64,000 nt of DNA from Gilliamella sp. Choc4-2 (GTDB lineage: Bacteria > Pseudomonadota > Gammaproteobacteria > Enterobacterales > Orbaceae), in assembly GCF_001690355.1 (NCBI RefSeq), contig NZ_LZHG01000060.1, forward strand, positions 1 through 64,000. The letters run 5' to 3'. The notes beneath the pieces are model-generated. The model did no database searches and had not been told where the DNA came from. It saw only the letters and a list, made by a program, of their open reading frames with translations. The number at the start of each line of letters is the position of its first letter. Positions within the stretch are counted from its first letter, which is position 1. The position numbers were made by a program, and so were the translations under genes. This document shows positions 9,677 to 17,932 of this stretch, piece by piece.

Positions 9677-9709
9677 AACAATTTTCCATTATTTGATTTT
9701 TATTAATCT

Positions 9710-12700
9710 CTATTCAAATACCGTTTGTGGTAAATTAAAGTTGCGTAATTTCAACAGTGTTAATGGTCCACCACCTAACTGTGTTCGTAGAATGAATCTT
9801 AATTTATTGTCATCAGGTGTCTTCCATACTATCTCATAACGTGATGAGTCTAATGGTTTAACTGACGCTGTTTCAAGAAGTCGTACCCAAGCCCAATCTC
9901 CATTAAAGTATTCATAAAGTTGTAAGCCAGTTTCATCACTGCTCCAGCTAAGTTGTGAATACGGTGAGTAACCATCGCCTGGCCAGTTAAATCGTTGCCA
10001 TGTTGGTGCTTGGTTAAAATATTCCAATTTTTGTTTGTTGATAACTAATTCTGTGCGAGCTATTTTGTCCCCACTTCGTGGCATTAAATCAAATGATAAT
10101 CCGATATCGCCCGATGTAATCAATTCGGATGAAATATCATTAAATAAATTTAATGTTTCAAGAAACTCTGGTGAGAAGTTTAAACCTTGGGCATTGACAG
10201 TATTGACAATCCATCTTCCACCTTTTTTCTCTAGAACACCACTTAGTTCGTTAATAATGAAGTTATCAATAATTCCTGTGTCAGAACGTAGGAATCGAGC
10301 AAGCTCCGCTAAAGATGCTTCATTTTCACTATTTTTGAATGGATAGCGTCCTGCAAAGGATTTTTCCCATTGGTTCACAATGTAATTTTGCCAAACTTCA
10401 TTGAAACTGTTTGTTGCAGGAGAAAGTACAACTTGCCACGATTGTTCAAGTGGTTGTTTAAACAAACTATAACCAAATCCAGCCCATTCATCTCCAAGGT
10501 TAGCTGCAATTAAGTTTCCGTAATCTCGTGTTTCTGTTAGGTCAACGGACGTGCCTTTAAAAACACTTTTAGCTAGCACTTGCATCATGGCTTGAGGATC
10601 AGGGCTATTTGTTACATTTTGTAATTTTAAGCGCACTTGTGTAACACGTGATAAATAACTCTGTAATGAAAGCCCACTGTTATTATCATTTTTAAGTAAA
10701 TTAATTAAAGGGGCAAATGTAGCAGTTAAAGGTCCTGATCCTTCATTCTCTTTTAGCATGCTTCTTGATGATTTTTTACCCATAATTTCTTGCGCAGTAC
10801 GCATTAAATTATCAGATATGCCATCTTTTGAGAACTCAGTTTCTGATTCATATTTGACAATATTAATCAAAGCGATGAGTGGGGAATGCCGGCTATCAGC
10901 AAGTAATGTTAATTGTTCAATAGAGTCTGAAATATTTTCAGTTTGTTGCCACTGTATAGTATTTAAAAAATATAACCAAGCTGCACCAAATTCATTAAAA
11001 TAACGTTCAGTAAGTTCTTTTTTCAATACTTCAGGCGAAATTGCTCTTGTTAGGCTATTTTTACCACCTTCGCCTAATACCCAGTCAATTTGATCTCTAC
11101 GTGTTTTAGCCGCATCTTCAATTTCATCTTTTATGGTGTTTTCCCATGCTTTTCGAGTGTAGATACCCGGCACTTCAACATCATTAAAGAAGAGTATATG
11201 ACTGTCTATCCCAGGCAGTAATTCATATAAACTTAGATTTGAATACTGTTGACTAGCACGTTGAATTATTTCTTGGTACAGTCTATTAACCGCATTTTGA
11301 ACACCTATTTTATTGATTAATACTCTTCGTGAATTTTTAACCAATAGTTTATCTTCGCTTAGCGTCCAGTCAGAATGCGTTTTAAGCATTTGTCCCCAAA
11401 AACGAACCAAATCAGGCATTAGTCGCTGCCAATCACCGTCGTTAACACCTTCAGGTGTTCGCCATCTTTGCGAAGCAAATTGGCTTAAATATTTGCCATC
11501 ACTTTTATCTGATTGGCTCATCATTAAATATGCTTTTAATACATCATATGCAGAATCAACAAGTTTAGCTCGCTCAGGGTTATCTGGTGGTAATTCAGTT
11601 AATAAAGTTAAATAATCTGTCAATAAATTATGAAATGGTGTAGCAATATTGCGTGAGTTAGTTGTTCTATAGCTAAGCAATAATTTATTTAACAGTGGAT
11701 CATTATGATTTAATCCAAAACCATAAAATAACGGTACGCCATGTTGTTTGCGATACAGGAGCTGTTCAATGCGTTGTTGTAATTGATATTGTATCTGTAA
11801 TCTTGCTGTATAATCTTGTTTAACAGAATTATCAGCTTGTGTAGCCAACTCAATACTTTCATTAATTAATGATGCATTTTTAACATAGGATGTGATTAAG
11901 CCTGCGCCAAACATCAAAATAGCTCCGATAAGAGCACACCCAGAAACCATTCCCCATTGAAGACCAATACGTTTACCAGTTAGCTGCGTTGCATCATCAC
12001 TGATTGACTCCCATGTTGGTGTCATTGTAAGGTAGTTATCAAAGAATTGTTCTTCTTCATCGGTTGGTAACTCTTGATGAGGTATGAAAAATAGTCCACG
12101 AATACGCGGAGAATATGGCAATGAGATCAATGCATTTAGGTAACGCCTAATATTTTCTATATCGCCTTTAACTAGCTTTTGACTTAATTTAAGTAAGAAT
12201 GTATATAAAACGTTTTCTTTTATTTGCTGTACTCCACGCTTACTGCATTCTTCCGATAGTTTATTGAGTGAGAATACCACTGATTCCATTGATTCTGGTG
12301 TTAAACTAGAGAAGAAAAGACCAACACTTTGTTCAGTTCTCCCTGCTTGTGACCATGTATTTTCTTGGGCAGCAACTAAGTAGAGAGGTGCAGACCATTT
12401 TAATAGTTTATCTCGCGATTGGGATTGTAATATTGCCTTCTCAATAATTAATTGTTGTTGTCGAGAGTTGACAAGATAATCTTTATTTACAACCCATATG
12501 ATTGCATCTAACGGTTTACGAGAGAATGGTAACCAACGTGAGAAGTGTTTTCTTAATGCGATTGACCATGATGTATTAAGTTTTTCTTCAACATCACCGC
12601 CATAGATCATTAATGTTTTATCGTTTAGCTGCCATTTGTCTTGTTGTAAACGAGGAAATGCTGATTGAACATCAGTTGATGTACCTAATACAAGGCATTT

Positions 12701-13048
12701 GCGAATTTTATAACGCCAAAATAAACCGCGTCGGTATTTACATTCTTTTTGAATTTCTGAAAATTCATTAAATGTTTTTATTTTTTTATGGCTAGTAGTT
12801 GTTTCTTTAGGATTAAGTGATTCACGTTTAACTCTATCTCTTACCCAGCCTATACGACTTCTTAAAATAAGGGAAGGAGCTATAATCAGACCCACTATAA
12901 ATAACATGCCATATAGCCATATCTCAAATTTTCTTCCTAATGTCTTATAACCTAACTCGTCGCCAAAAAGGTATATACCCATGGCTAATGATGCGGCTCC
13001 TATCAGGATAATGAAAATTAATCCAAACTGCTTCCATTTACTTCTCAT
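9710..13048 (-). CDS. tssM: T6SS inner-membrane protein TssM (IcmF), degenerate P-loop
   Basis: TssM spans the inner membrane, bridges TssL in the membrane to TssJ at the outer membrane, and forms the channel for the needle. The 1112-residue protein has two N-terminal TM helices (about 8-28 and 43-62), a cytoplasmic domain, a third TM near residue 375, and a long periplasmic region ending in the beta-rich TssJ-binding domain. Where many IcmF proteins carry a Walker A motif, this one reads G-T-S-T-D-V-Q-S (residues 122-129), with the second Gly and the Lys replaced. Nucleotide binding is therefore unlikely. The start ATG has AAAGGG 7 nt upstream. It is 18 nt downstream of the unknown two-TM gene. 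Confidence 0.93.
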   Translation of the reverse strand: MRSKWKQFGLIFIILIGAASLAMGIYLFGDELGYKTLGRKFEIWLYGMLFIVGLIIAPSLILRSRIGWVRDRVKRESLNPKETTTSHKKIKTFNEFSEIQKECKYRRGLFWRYKIRKCLVLGTSTDVQSAFPRLQQDKWQLNDKTLMIYGGDVEEKLNTSWSIALRKHFSRWLPFSRKPLDAIIWVVNKDYLVNSRQQQLIIEKAILQSQSRDKLLKWSAPLYLVAAQENTWSQAGRTEQSVGLFFSSLTPESMESVVFSLNKLSEECSKRGVQQIKENVLYTFLLKLSQKLVKGDIENIRRYLNALISLPYSPRIRGLFFIPHQELPTDEEEQFFDNYLTMTPTWESISDDATQLTGKRIGLQWGMVSGCALIGAILMFGAGLITSYVKNASLINESIELATQADNSVKQDYTARLQIQYQLQQRIEQLLYRKQHGVPLFYGFGLNHNDPLLNKLLLSYRTTNSRNIATPFHNLLTDYLTLLTELPPDNPERAKLVDSAYDVLKAYLMMSQSDKSDGKYLSQFASQRWRTPEGVNDGDWQRLMPDLVRFWGQMLKTHSDWTLSEDKLLVKNSRRVLINKIGVQNAVNRLYQEIIQRASQQYSNLSLYELLPGIDSHILFFNDVEVPGIYTRKAWENTIKDEIEDAAKTRRDQIDWVLGEGGKNSLTRAISPEVLKKELTERYFNEFGAAWLYFLNTIQWQQTENISDSIEQLTLLADSRHSPLIALINIVKYESETEFSKDGISDNLMRTAQEIMGKKSSRSMLKENEGSGPLTATFAPLINLLKNDNNSGLSLQSYLSRVTQVRLKLQNVTNSPDPQAMMQVLAKSVFKGTSVDLTETRDYGNLIAANLGDEWAGFGYSLFKQPLEQSWQVVLSPATNSFNEVWQNYIVNQWEKSFAGRYPFKNSENEASLAELARFLRSDTGIIDNFIINELSGVLEKKGGRWIVNTVNAQGLNFSPEFLETLNLFNDISSELITSGDIGLSFDLMPRSGDKIARTELVINKQKLEYFNQAPTWQRFNWPGDGYSPYSQLSWSSDETGLQLYEYFNGDWAWVRLLETASVKPLDSSRYEIVWKTPDDNKLRFILRTQLGGGPLTLLKLRNFNLPQTVFE

Positions 13049-13066
13049 TACAACACCCTTTCCCGT

Positions 13067-14188
13067 TTACGCTAATGTCACTACCGAAAATAACCATTGA
13101 TTTTGGTTTCTAGTAGCAATTAAATTATTCCGTTTAGTTTTATTTATCATTTCAGAACTCATTGCTAACGCTAGCCAATAAGATAACTCTGTTTGTTTAC
13201 CTACAAACTTTTCTAGTCCATATAATTGCTCAGGCTCTACACTTTGATTAACTAGCTGTTTGTTGATTTCTGTTTCTTGTTTATTATCTAAATTAACAAA
13301 CCAAAGATGACTTACTTGTTTTATTGCAGGTTGCATTTCAACCATTTGCTTAATTGCAATTGGCAATTCTTCATCAATCATCGGTCTTAAAATTTGAGCT
13401 TTAGCTTTCTTTATTTCTAAATCTTGATATTGGGCATTATTTACCAATAAAAAGGCAGCTAAAAACTCTGAGGCACTAGATTGAGTATTATTAATAATAA
13501 TTAACTCAATCATTGGCTGTGGTGAATCTATCCATTCGGCAATTTTTTCAATATTAGGCACAGTGTCAATCATATAATTTAAATTATAATCATGTTTAAT
13601 CCCTGAGTTACGATAAGCTCGAGCTATTTCTCTATCAATATTTTCATATGAGTCAATTGGCATATAGAGAGAAATATTGATATTTGCTTTACTCGGTAAG
13701 ATCGATATAGCATCGCTCATTGAACAAAATATATTATCAAAAGCCGAGGTTAGTTCAGACTTGTCTTTAAATTTTAGCGATTTATTAATTTTGGAATGCA
13801 AATTTGAGCCATTCTCTAAAATAGAACTGGCAGTTATTTCATCCGGTATTACATAAGCGCTGTCAAGAACCAATAATGACTTCATTGCCCACTTTTGCCA
13901 ATTTTGTTCAACTTTTTTTTGTTCATCTTGCCAAATATCATATTTTTCTTGTGCAAGCCCATATAGGTATAATCGAATACTAAAAGCTGAACCACCTATT
14001 AATGTCGGAAAAAATGCTACACCGACCCAATATGTCCACTGTGAGGCGTAACTATCATTTGGCCAAGCTTTTGCAAGAATAAAGCTTGAGATAATAGCTA
14101 AAGCAGTGATAAAAAGCCCCCATCTTCCGCGATTTAATTGCACTGGAGGTCTTACAATATTGGTAATATTAGGTTTAGGCCAAGACAT
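13067..14188 (-). CDS. Unrecognised T6SS-locus protein with two TM helices
   Basis: I do not recognise this protein. It has 373 residues from the ATG at 14188; an upstream in-frame TTG at 14200 overlaps the PAAR stop and would add four residues. Two hydrophobic segments near residues 23-44 and 55-80 form a membrane hairpin. The remaining 290 residues look soluble and mixed alpha/beta and should face the cytoplasm if both termini are inside. No enzymatic motif is obvious. It lies between the PAAR gene (4-nt gap) and tssM (18-nt gap), so it is almost certainly co-expressed with the membrane complex. A role as accessory factor of TssM/TssL, or in PAAR-cargo handling, is a guess from position only. 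Confidence 0.8.
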   Translation of the reverse strand: MSWPKPNITNIVRPPVQLNRGRWGLFITALAIISSFILAKAWPNDSYASQWTYWVGVAFFPTLIGGSAFSIRLYLYGLAQEKYDIWQDEQKKVEQNWQKWAMKSLLVLDSAYVIPDEITASSILENGSNLHSKINKSLKFKDKSELTSAFDNIFCSMSDAISILPSKANINISLYMPIDSYENIDREIARAYRNSGIKHDYNLNYMIDTVPNIEKIAEWIDSPQPMIELIIINNTQSSASEFLAAFLLVNNAQYQDLEIKKAKAQILRPMIDEELPIAIKQMVEMQPAIKQVSHLWFVNLDNKQETEINKQLVNQSVEPEQLYGLEKFVGKQTELSYWLALAMSSEMINKTKRNNLIATRNQNQWLFSVVTLA

Positions 14189-14192
14189 AATA

Positions 14193-14459
14193 TTATTCAA
14201 TCTCCGCAGTAGTAATTGTGGCTATAACTTTACAGCCACACGCACACTCGCACTGATCCATCGCTATCCCTTTTCCATCTGAAAAGCTTTTTTCAGATGA
14301 TTCCACAATTGGATTTACACCATGATATTTTATAGGGCAACTAACCAGATCACCAATTAAAGCAGCAGGCTTACCTTCTATAATCATAGCTGATGAAGCC
14401 GAAATTACCGATCCACCGTGTGTTGTTGGATCTCCTAATCGCACTATATTCTTACCCAT
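14193..14459 (-). CDS. PAAR-domain spike tip protein
   Basis: This 88-residue protein caps the VgrG spike with a conical PAAR tip. The family pattern is clear from residue 6: RLGDPTTHGG, a central AALIGDLVSCP, and a His soon after (H46). H14, C41 and H46 are candidate zinc ligands. The C-terminal third is unusual, with four Cys alternating at residues 70, 72, 74 and 76, which could hold a second metal or form disulfides. It is a stand-alone PAAR without a toxin extension. It starts 16 nt after clpV and ends 4 nt before the two-TM protein gene. Confidence 0.92.
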   Translation of the reverse strand: MGKNIVRLGDPTTHGGSVISASSAMIIEGKPAALIGDLVSCPIKYHGVNPIVESSEKSFSDGKGIAMDQCECACGCKVIATITTAEIE

Positions 14460-14475
14460 TTTTTATTTCCTTTAT

Positions 14476-17319
14476 TTATTCCTTAATTTTCAAATCTTCT
14501 TTTGTTTTTTTAGAAGTCTTTTGTTTACTGTTTTGAGTATCATCTGCTGGTTTTATTTTAGCTGTTTTAGCCTTTGTCGCTTTAGTTTTCGCTTTACCAT
14601 TATCTGTTACCCATTCCAATACAATTCCTTCAGATTCGTTAAAATCAAGTAGTAAAGTTTGAACTTTGCTATTAGCAATGTTGCTTCTTTGTAAAAGTAA
14701 ATTTGATACCACAGGTAAAATTTGCTGATTTAAAATACTGTCAATATTGCGAGCACCTGTGTCTGGTAATAAGCATGCTGAAACCAACGTATCGTAAAGT
14801 TTTTCGCCAACTTTAAACACGACTTTGTAGTGTTTTTGTAATCGGCTCGCAACTTTGTTTAATTTCATTTCGACTATTCGACGTAGCGCATCTTGACCTA
14901 ACGGGGTGTAAATGACCGTTTGGAAACGAGCAAGTAACGCCGGTTGGAAGTGTTCACGAATAATAGGTCGTAATAATTCTTGTTGTGTTGCAGTGTCTGC
15001 ATCTGGCATTTCTTCAAAAAGTGCCATAAGCTCATCACTTCCTAGGTTAGATGTCATTAATATTAATGTATTGCGGAAATCGATTTCTCGACCTTCACCA
15101 TCTCGCATAAATCCACGATCAAACACTTGATAGAATAAGTTTAGTACATCACGATGTGCTTTTTCGACTTCATCTAATAGTACAACACTGTATGGTCTTT
15201 TACGGACAGCTTCAGTTAGTATCCCACCTTGTCCATATCCCACATATCCAGGAGGAGAACCTTTAAGTTGCGATACCGTATGCGCCTCTTGATATTCTGA
15301 CATATTAATTGTCACTAATGATTGCTCACCACCAAATAGTGTGTCAGCAAGCGCTAACGCAGTTTCTGTTTTACCCACACCCGATGGACCAACTAATAAA
15401 AATACACCCATTGGGGCATCTTCAGAAGTAAGCCCTGTTTTTGCTGCACGAATACGCTTAGCAATTTCAAATAGCGCAGTATCTTGCCCAACAACCCGTT
15501 GACGTAAATCATCTTCAAGTGCTAATAAATGGCTTTGCTCATCTTTTAATAAGCTTTCCAAAGGTACGCCTGTCCAATCTGAAATAACTGAAGAAACAGT
15601 ACGGCTATCAACATCAAGTGAAAGTAATGGATTATTACCTTGTAATTCATTTAATTGTTGTTGCTTTTCAGAAAGTTTCTTAAGAATTTTTGTATCTGTA
15701 TCAGTAGTGATTTCTTTACGCAATTCAATTAATTCTTCAACTAACTCCTTCTCTTTTTCAAATTGAGCTTGTTGAGTAGCTAATTTTTTGTGCAATTCAT
15801 TGAGCTGTAATTCAATTTCAGTTATACGCTCACTAGATAAATTTTCACCTAATGCTAAATCAGCTTCTATGGCTTCTTGTTCTATCCCAAGAGAATCTAT
15901 TTTTGCTTCAAGTTGGACTATTGATTCAGGAATAGTATCAAGCCCCATTCTTACACGTGCCGATGCTGTATCCAGTAGATCTACCGCTTTATCCGGCAGT
16001 TGACGGCCACTAATGTAACGCCTTGATAATGAAACGGCAGTTTTGACTGCTTCATCTGAGATATGTACGCCATGATGTTTAGCATAACGCGATTTTAATC
16101 CACGCAACATAAGGCAGGCTTTTTCGTCATCAGGTTCATCAACTTTGACTATTTGGAAACGACGCTCCAATGCGGCATCTTTTTCAAAATATTGTTTATA
16201 TTCTGACCATGTGGTCGCAGCTATAGTCCGTAACTCACCTCTAGCCAATGCTGGTTTTAATAAATTTGCAGCATCAGCACCACCAGCAGAATTGCCTGCA
16301 CCAATAATGGTATGTGCTTCGTCAATAAATAATAGTATTGGTGTTGGTGATTGTTGAACAGCATCAATAACATTTTTTAATCTTTGCTCAAATTCACCTT
16401 TAACACCCGCACCAGCTTGTAATAGACCAAGATCAAGCGATAATATACTAACATTTGCAAGATTTTTAGGTATGTTACCTTCAGCAATACGAAGTGCTAA
16501 ACCTTCAACTAAGGCTGTTTTACCAACACCCGGTTCTCCAACTAGTATTGGGTTATTTTTTCGGCGTCGAGATAAAATATCTACCATTTGTCTGATTTCA
16601 TTATCACGACCAAAAACAGGATCGATTCTACCTGCTTTAGCTTTTTCTGTTACATTTTCAGTAAAGCGTTCAAGTGCTGCCTGAAGATGTTTTTGCAACG
16701 TAGCTTGTTTATCTGTGTCATTTTTAGAATCAGACGTTGATAATTTTTGTGCATTATTTGCTGAACTGCCTTCCGTTGTTGATTCAATATTCAAATTATC
16801 TGCTGTATCAATGTTAGCTTCTGAATAATAATTAGATTGATTAATTGGGTTTTCATCTGACAGTTCATCTAATTTGGAACGCATTTTTTTCAATGATACA
16901 GGCGATAAACTTAATAATTGCCAAGCATCTTGTGCTTTTAAGCAATGTGGCATTTCTTGCAATGCTTGTAATATATGGACTGAACGAATCGCTTCTTCAT
17001 GATCTTCTAGCGATGCTTTTAACCATGCTGATTGTATTATAGCAATCAACGATGGCGATAAACTTGGTTTTGTATTAATGGTATGAGGCAATGCGTCTAG
17101 ATAATTTAGTAATCCTGTCCAGACTTTATCCATATCAAATTGATAATGCCTTGCAATAATTGTAATATCACCTGAACCCTGTTCTAATAATTTTAATAAC
17201 CAATGTTCAAGTGTAATTTCTGTATGTGCTCGTGTTTGGCATAAACCAGCCGCAGCTTCGAGTGATTTAGCACAATACGAATTTAGTCGTCTTAATAAAA
17301 CAGAGGGATCAGCAATCAT
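14476..17319 (-). CDS. clpV: T6SS AAA+ ATPase ClpV/TssH
   Basis: ClpV is the hexameric AAA+ unfoldase that disassembles the contracted TssBC sheath. The order is an N-terminal Clp-N domain (residues 1-150), a Ser/Asn-rich linker, a first AAA domain with Walker A GEPGVGKT and Walker B LLFIDEAH, a coiled-coil middle domain, then a second AAA domain with GPSGVGKT and VVLLDEVEKAH. I chose the ATG at 17319 (947 residues, MIADPSVLLRRLN) because AGGA lies 9 nt upstream; an ATG at 17346 has no ribosome-binding site. The C-terminus carries a Lys/Thr-rich tail of about 35 residues that I do not associate with the family. The gene follows hcp across a hairpin terminator. Confidence 0.95.
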   Translation of the reverse strand: MIADPSVLLRRLNSYCAKSLEAAAGLCQTRAHTEITLEHWLLKLLEQGSGDITIIARHYQFDMDKVWTGLLNYLDALPHTINTKPSLSPSLIAIIQSAWLKASLEDHEEAIRSVHILQALQEMPHCLKAQDAWQLLSLSPVSLKKMRSKLDELSDENPINQSNYYSEANIDTADNLNIESTTEGSSANNAQKLSTSDSKNDTDKQATLQKHLQAALERFTENVTEKAKAGRIDPVFGRDNEIRQMVDILSRRRKNNPILVGEPGVGKTALVEGLALRIAEGNIPKNLANVSILSLDLGLLQAGAGVKGEFEQRLKNVIDAVQQSPTPILLFIDEAHTIIGAGNSAGGADAANLLKPALARGELRTIAATTWSEYKQYFEKDAALERRFQIVKVDEPDDEKACLMLRGLKSRYAKHHGVHISDEAVKTAVSLSRRYISGRQLPDKAVDLLDTASARVRMGLDTIPESIVQLEAKIDSLGIEQEAIEADLALGENLSSERITEIELQLNELHKKLATQQAQFEKEKELVEELIELRKEITTDTDTKILKKLSEKQQQLNELQGNNPLLSLDVDSRTVSSVISDWTGVPLESLLKDEQSHLLALEDDLRQRVVGQDTALFEIAKRIRAAKTGLTSEDAPMGVFLLVGPSGVGKTETALALADTLFGGEQSLVTINMSEYQEAHTVSQLKGSPPGYVGYGQGGILTEAVRKRPYSVVLLDEVEKAHRDVLNLFYQVFDRGFMRDGEGREIDFRNTLILMTSNLGSDELMALFEEMPDADTATQQELLRPIIREHFQPALLARFQTVIYTPLGQDALRRIVEMKLNKVASRLQKHYKVVFKVGEKLYDTLVSACLLPDTGARNIDSILNQQILPVVSNLLLQRSNIANSKVQTLLLDFNESEGIVLEWVTDNGKAKTKATKAKTAKIKPADDTQNSKQKTSKKTKEDLKIKE

Positions 17320-17358
17320 TACTACTATTCCTTTCTTTAATTCCATTATTTGTTAGTT

Positions 17359-17395
17359 TAAAAATGCTGATCCAATTAATACTAATTGGATCAGC
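17359..17395 (-). terminator. Intrinsic terminator after hcp
   Basis: A perfect 13-bp stem (17366-17378 with 17383-17395) closes a 4-nt loop 15 nt after the hcp stop. On the minus strand it is followed by ATTTTTAAA, a usable T-tract. It stands between hcp and clpV, so transcription of the promoter-proximal genes through hcp can be largely ended here, with partial read-through into clpV and the rest of the locus. A processed or stabilising 3' end for an abundant hcp transcript is an alternative reading. Confidence 0.82.
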
Positions 17396-17409
17396 GCGTT
17401 AATTAAAAA

Positions 17410-17898
17410 TTAACCTCGGCTTTCTACCCAGCTATCTGAGTGGATGATGTTGCCATCTTTGTAAGTCCAAGTAATTTTTTCATAACGAAGTTCAACACGC
17501 TCTAAGTGATTGTATTGTTCTTTCGTTGGATCTTTGATGTTGTGCATTTCAGGTTTAACAGAAACAACTTTTACGCCATCCATTAAAGTATTGAAATATT
17601 CAACTTCTTGACCTGCATCGTTAATTTTGTACCATTTGATCTCAACTGTTTTTAAGTTTTGACCAGTAGTAACAGCTTTGTAAAGGTATGGTGATGAAGC
17701 ATCAACTTCTTTAACAAATTCAAGTGCTTTATGAACACGAGTACCTGTTAATTTACCTGTATTACCATCTGTTGGGATGTATACTTTGTGATCAAACTCA
17801 ACCACTTCTACACTACCTTCACGACCTACAACGGTTACAGAACCTTTAATTTCAGCACCGCCATCATCTTTTAAAAACATATAAGCTGGAACAGCCAT
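17410..17898 (-). CDS. hcp: T6SS inner-tube protein Hcp/TssD
   Basis: Hcp hexamers stack to form the inner tube ejected by the T6SS. This 162-residue protein shows the family pattern: an N-terminal strand with PAYMFLKDDGG, the internal DHKVYIPTD loop, a stretch HKALEFVKEVDASSPYLY, and the late strand VELRYEKITWTYKDG. No toxin extension is present, so it is a structural Hcp. A strong AAGGAGATAA ribosome-binding site precedes the ATG, and a strong terminator follows, consistent with the high abundance Hcp needs. It is 34 nt downstream of the OmpA-like gene. Confidence 0.96.
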   Translation of the reverse strand: MAVPAYMFLKDDGGAEIKGSVTVVGREGSVEVVEFDHKVYIPTDGNTGKLTGTRVHKALEFVKEVDASSPYLYKAVTTGQNLKTVEIKWYKINDAGQEVEYFNTLMDGVKVVSVKPEMHNIKDPTKEQYNHLERVELRYEKITWTYKDGNIIHSDSWVESRG

Positions 17899-17932
17899 TG
17901 TTTATCTCCTTTTGTTGTTTTTGTTTCAAAAA

